NCBI GenBank assembly: GCA_039028695.1
Contig: JBCCHN010000151.1
Span: 1-12,531, forward strand
Reading direction: 5' to 3'
Source of the DNA: JANQKX01 sp039028695
GTDB taxonomy: Bacteria > Pseudomonadota > Alphaproteobacteria > Kiloniellales > Kiloniellaceae
Length of the DNA stretch: 12,531 nt
The position numbers were made by a program, and so were the translations under genes. Below are positions 11,511-12,531 of this stretch, piece after piece; position 1 is the stretch's first letter; the number at the start of each line of letters is the position of its first letter. The notes below the pieces were generated by a model. The model was not told the DNA's origin. It did not search any database and saw nothing but the letters and a program-made list of their open reading frames with translations.

Positions 11511-12531
11511 TCAGACCCCTTTATTCAAACTGGCCGCCACAAAAAGATCGGCGCCCGCTGGGCTGCAGGCAATCGGGGTGTCGTGCAAGATGGCCAGGCG
11601 GGTGAGGGCGCGGAAGTCCACGTCTTGAGCCTGCTGGTCTTCCGGATCGATAAAAAAGATCACCGCATCCAATTCGCCGGTGGCCACTAAGGCCCCCAAT
11701 TGCTGGTCGCCGCCATGAGAGCCCCGTTGCAGACGCTGCACTGACAGCTCTGGATAGGTTTCCAACAAAAGGGCACCCGTCCCACCGGTGCAAATGAGTT
11801 TTTGACCCTGTAGTGCCTTCACGTGCCGACCGACCCAGGCCAGCAGCTGGGTCTTACGCGCATTGTGCGCCACCAGGGCGATGCGTCTTGGTGAGGTGGA
11901 GAGGCTCATGGCCCGGCCGGTCATGGCCAGGATGGACTGGACTTGAGCGATCAGGCCCTGGCCTTCGGCGGGAAAATCCTCGGCAAACGCAGCGGTGCCC
12001 ACGGTAAACCCGGCCGCGCCGGCTTGGGCCGCCGCGACGACCCTTTCTTCCCGATCGATGCTGCCGGCCACCACCACCGGCTTGTTCGCCGCCTGACAGA
12101 CCCGTCGCATCAGCTCGGGCACGTCCCCATCAAAGCGGTAGGCCAGCAGGTCCAAACCATGCACAAACTCCAGGTCCGAAAGTCGTTGGGCACTCTCTAC
12201 CACCGCCTCGATCGGTCCCTTTAGAATACTGGGATGATCAACGATCTCCCCCGGGAAGGGGAAATAGCGAATGGGATGGTCGCGAATGATTTGCGACACC
12301 TGCGTGGCCCGGGTGCCGCCCAGCAAACAATCCACATCCAGTTCAACGGCGGCGCGGGCCGATGCAAGTTCGCTCTGCGCGTCCAGGCTCACCACTTCCA
12401 GATAGGAGCGACCTCCCGCGGCGCGGATGGTCTCGGCTAGGGCTTGCAATTCGTCGGTCGGCAGACCCACATCCTTAAAACCGATGTGGCGTGCGCCGCC
12501 GGCCAAGACCTCTTCCAGCCGATCTCGCGCG
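11511..12531 (-). CDS. TIM-barrel phosphate-binding domain fused to a methylglyoxal-synthase-like domain (5' end outside window)
   Basis: The frame is open to the right edge, so the N-terminus is missing; residues here are counted from the Leu codon at 12506. Residues 1-180 look like a (beta/alpha)8 barrel: GFKDVG, DCLLGGT and KPVVVAGSID, then GFTVGTAAF as phosphate-binding strands, recalling phosphosugar barrels such as HisA or furan-phosphate synthase. I cannot name its reaction. Residues 208-326 are methylglyoxal-synthase-like: LVAHN, CTGGTGALL, GGDQQLGAL and FFIDP. By alignment to E. coli MgsA from memory, Asp71, Asp91 and Asp101 are kept (Asp267, Asp287, Asp297), but Asp20 is Asn214 and His98 is Gln294. 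True methylglyoxal synthase makes methylglyoxal from dihydroxyacetone phosphate; the substitutions leave that activity uncertain. Probably cytoplasmic, with a possible operon with the downstream exporter. Confidence 0.8.
   Translation of the reverse strand, partial: ARDRLEEVLAGGARHIGFKDVGLPTDELQALAETIRAAGGRSYLEVVSLDAQSELASARAAVELDVDCLLGGTRATQVSQIIRDHPIRYFPFPGEIVDHPSILKGPIEAVVESAQRLSDLEFVHGLDLLAYRFDGDVPELMRRVCQAANKPVVVAGSIDREERVVAAAQAGAAGFTVGTAAFAEDFPAEGQGLIAQVQSILAMTGRAMSLSTSPRRIALVAHNARKTQLLAWVGRHVKALQGQKLICTGGTGALLLETYPELSVQRLQRGSHGGDQQLGALVATGELDAVIFFIDPEDQQAQDVDFRALTRLAILHDTPIACSPAGADLFVAASLNKGV

Overview
The window reads as an ordinary chromosomal segment of an alphaproteobacterium, most likely Rhodospirillales-like. 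This rests on the NrdA/NrdB sequences, an RT0821/Lpp0805-type glycine-zipper lipoprotein, moderately high GC in the genes, and clear AGGAGG-type ribosome binding sites. I see no tRNA, rRNA, CRISPR array, insertion sequence or obvious prophage block. The first ~160 bases are strikingly AT-rich (18 G/C in the first 120).

Layout. Bases 1-365 hold an AT-rich spacer and no convincing gene. At 423-767 (+) lies a small exported four-cysteine protein. A 315-bp gap with a large dyad (859-884) precedes a PLP D-amino-acid lyase of the D-serine dehydratase/D-threonine aldolase family (1083-2261, +). That gene converges on a series of five minus-strand genes. Read in transcription order these are nrdA (8016-5836), nrdB (5611-4652), cysQ-like (4454-3630), a small hypothetical protein (3527-3171) and a mini DnaB-like RecA ATPase (2984-2268). 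The nrdA promoter region carries two NrdR boxes exactly 31 bp apart, one of them covering the -10 element. It also has an inverted repeat that touches the Shine-Dalgarno sequence, and GANTC sites are dense upstream.

Bases 8127-8544 are a gene-free spacer. Next come a lipoprotein gene (9108-8545, -) with a long structured leader and, diverging from it, a MarR-like winged-helix protein (9575-9991, +) followed by an SDR-family protein (10103-10786, +). The SDR gene converges on a LysE/RhtB exporter (11452-10826, -). That exporter lies just downstream of a gene cut by the right edge, which fuses a phosphate-binding TIM-barrel domain to a methylglyoxal-synthase-like domain (12531-11511, -).

How the genes work together: nrdA and nrdB encode the two subunits of class I ribonucleotide reductase and are probably repressed by NrdR. 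CysQ recycles adenosine bisphosphates and is unrelated except by position. Nothing here is a clear new multi-gene system. The most unusual items are the TIM-barrel/methylglyoxal-synthase fusion with substituted active-site positions, the layered control region of nrdA, a four-copy 14-bp tandem repeat that contains the nrdA stop codon, and the 26-bp dyad upstream of the D-amino-acid enzyme.
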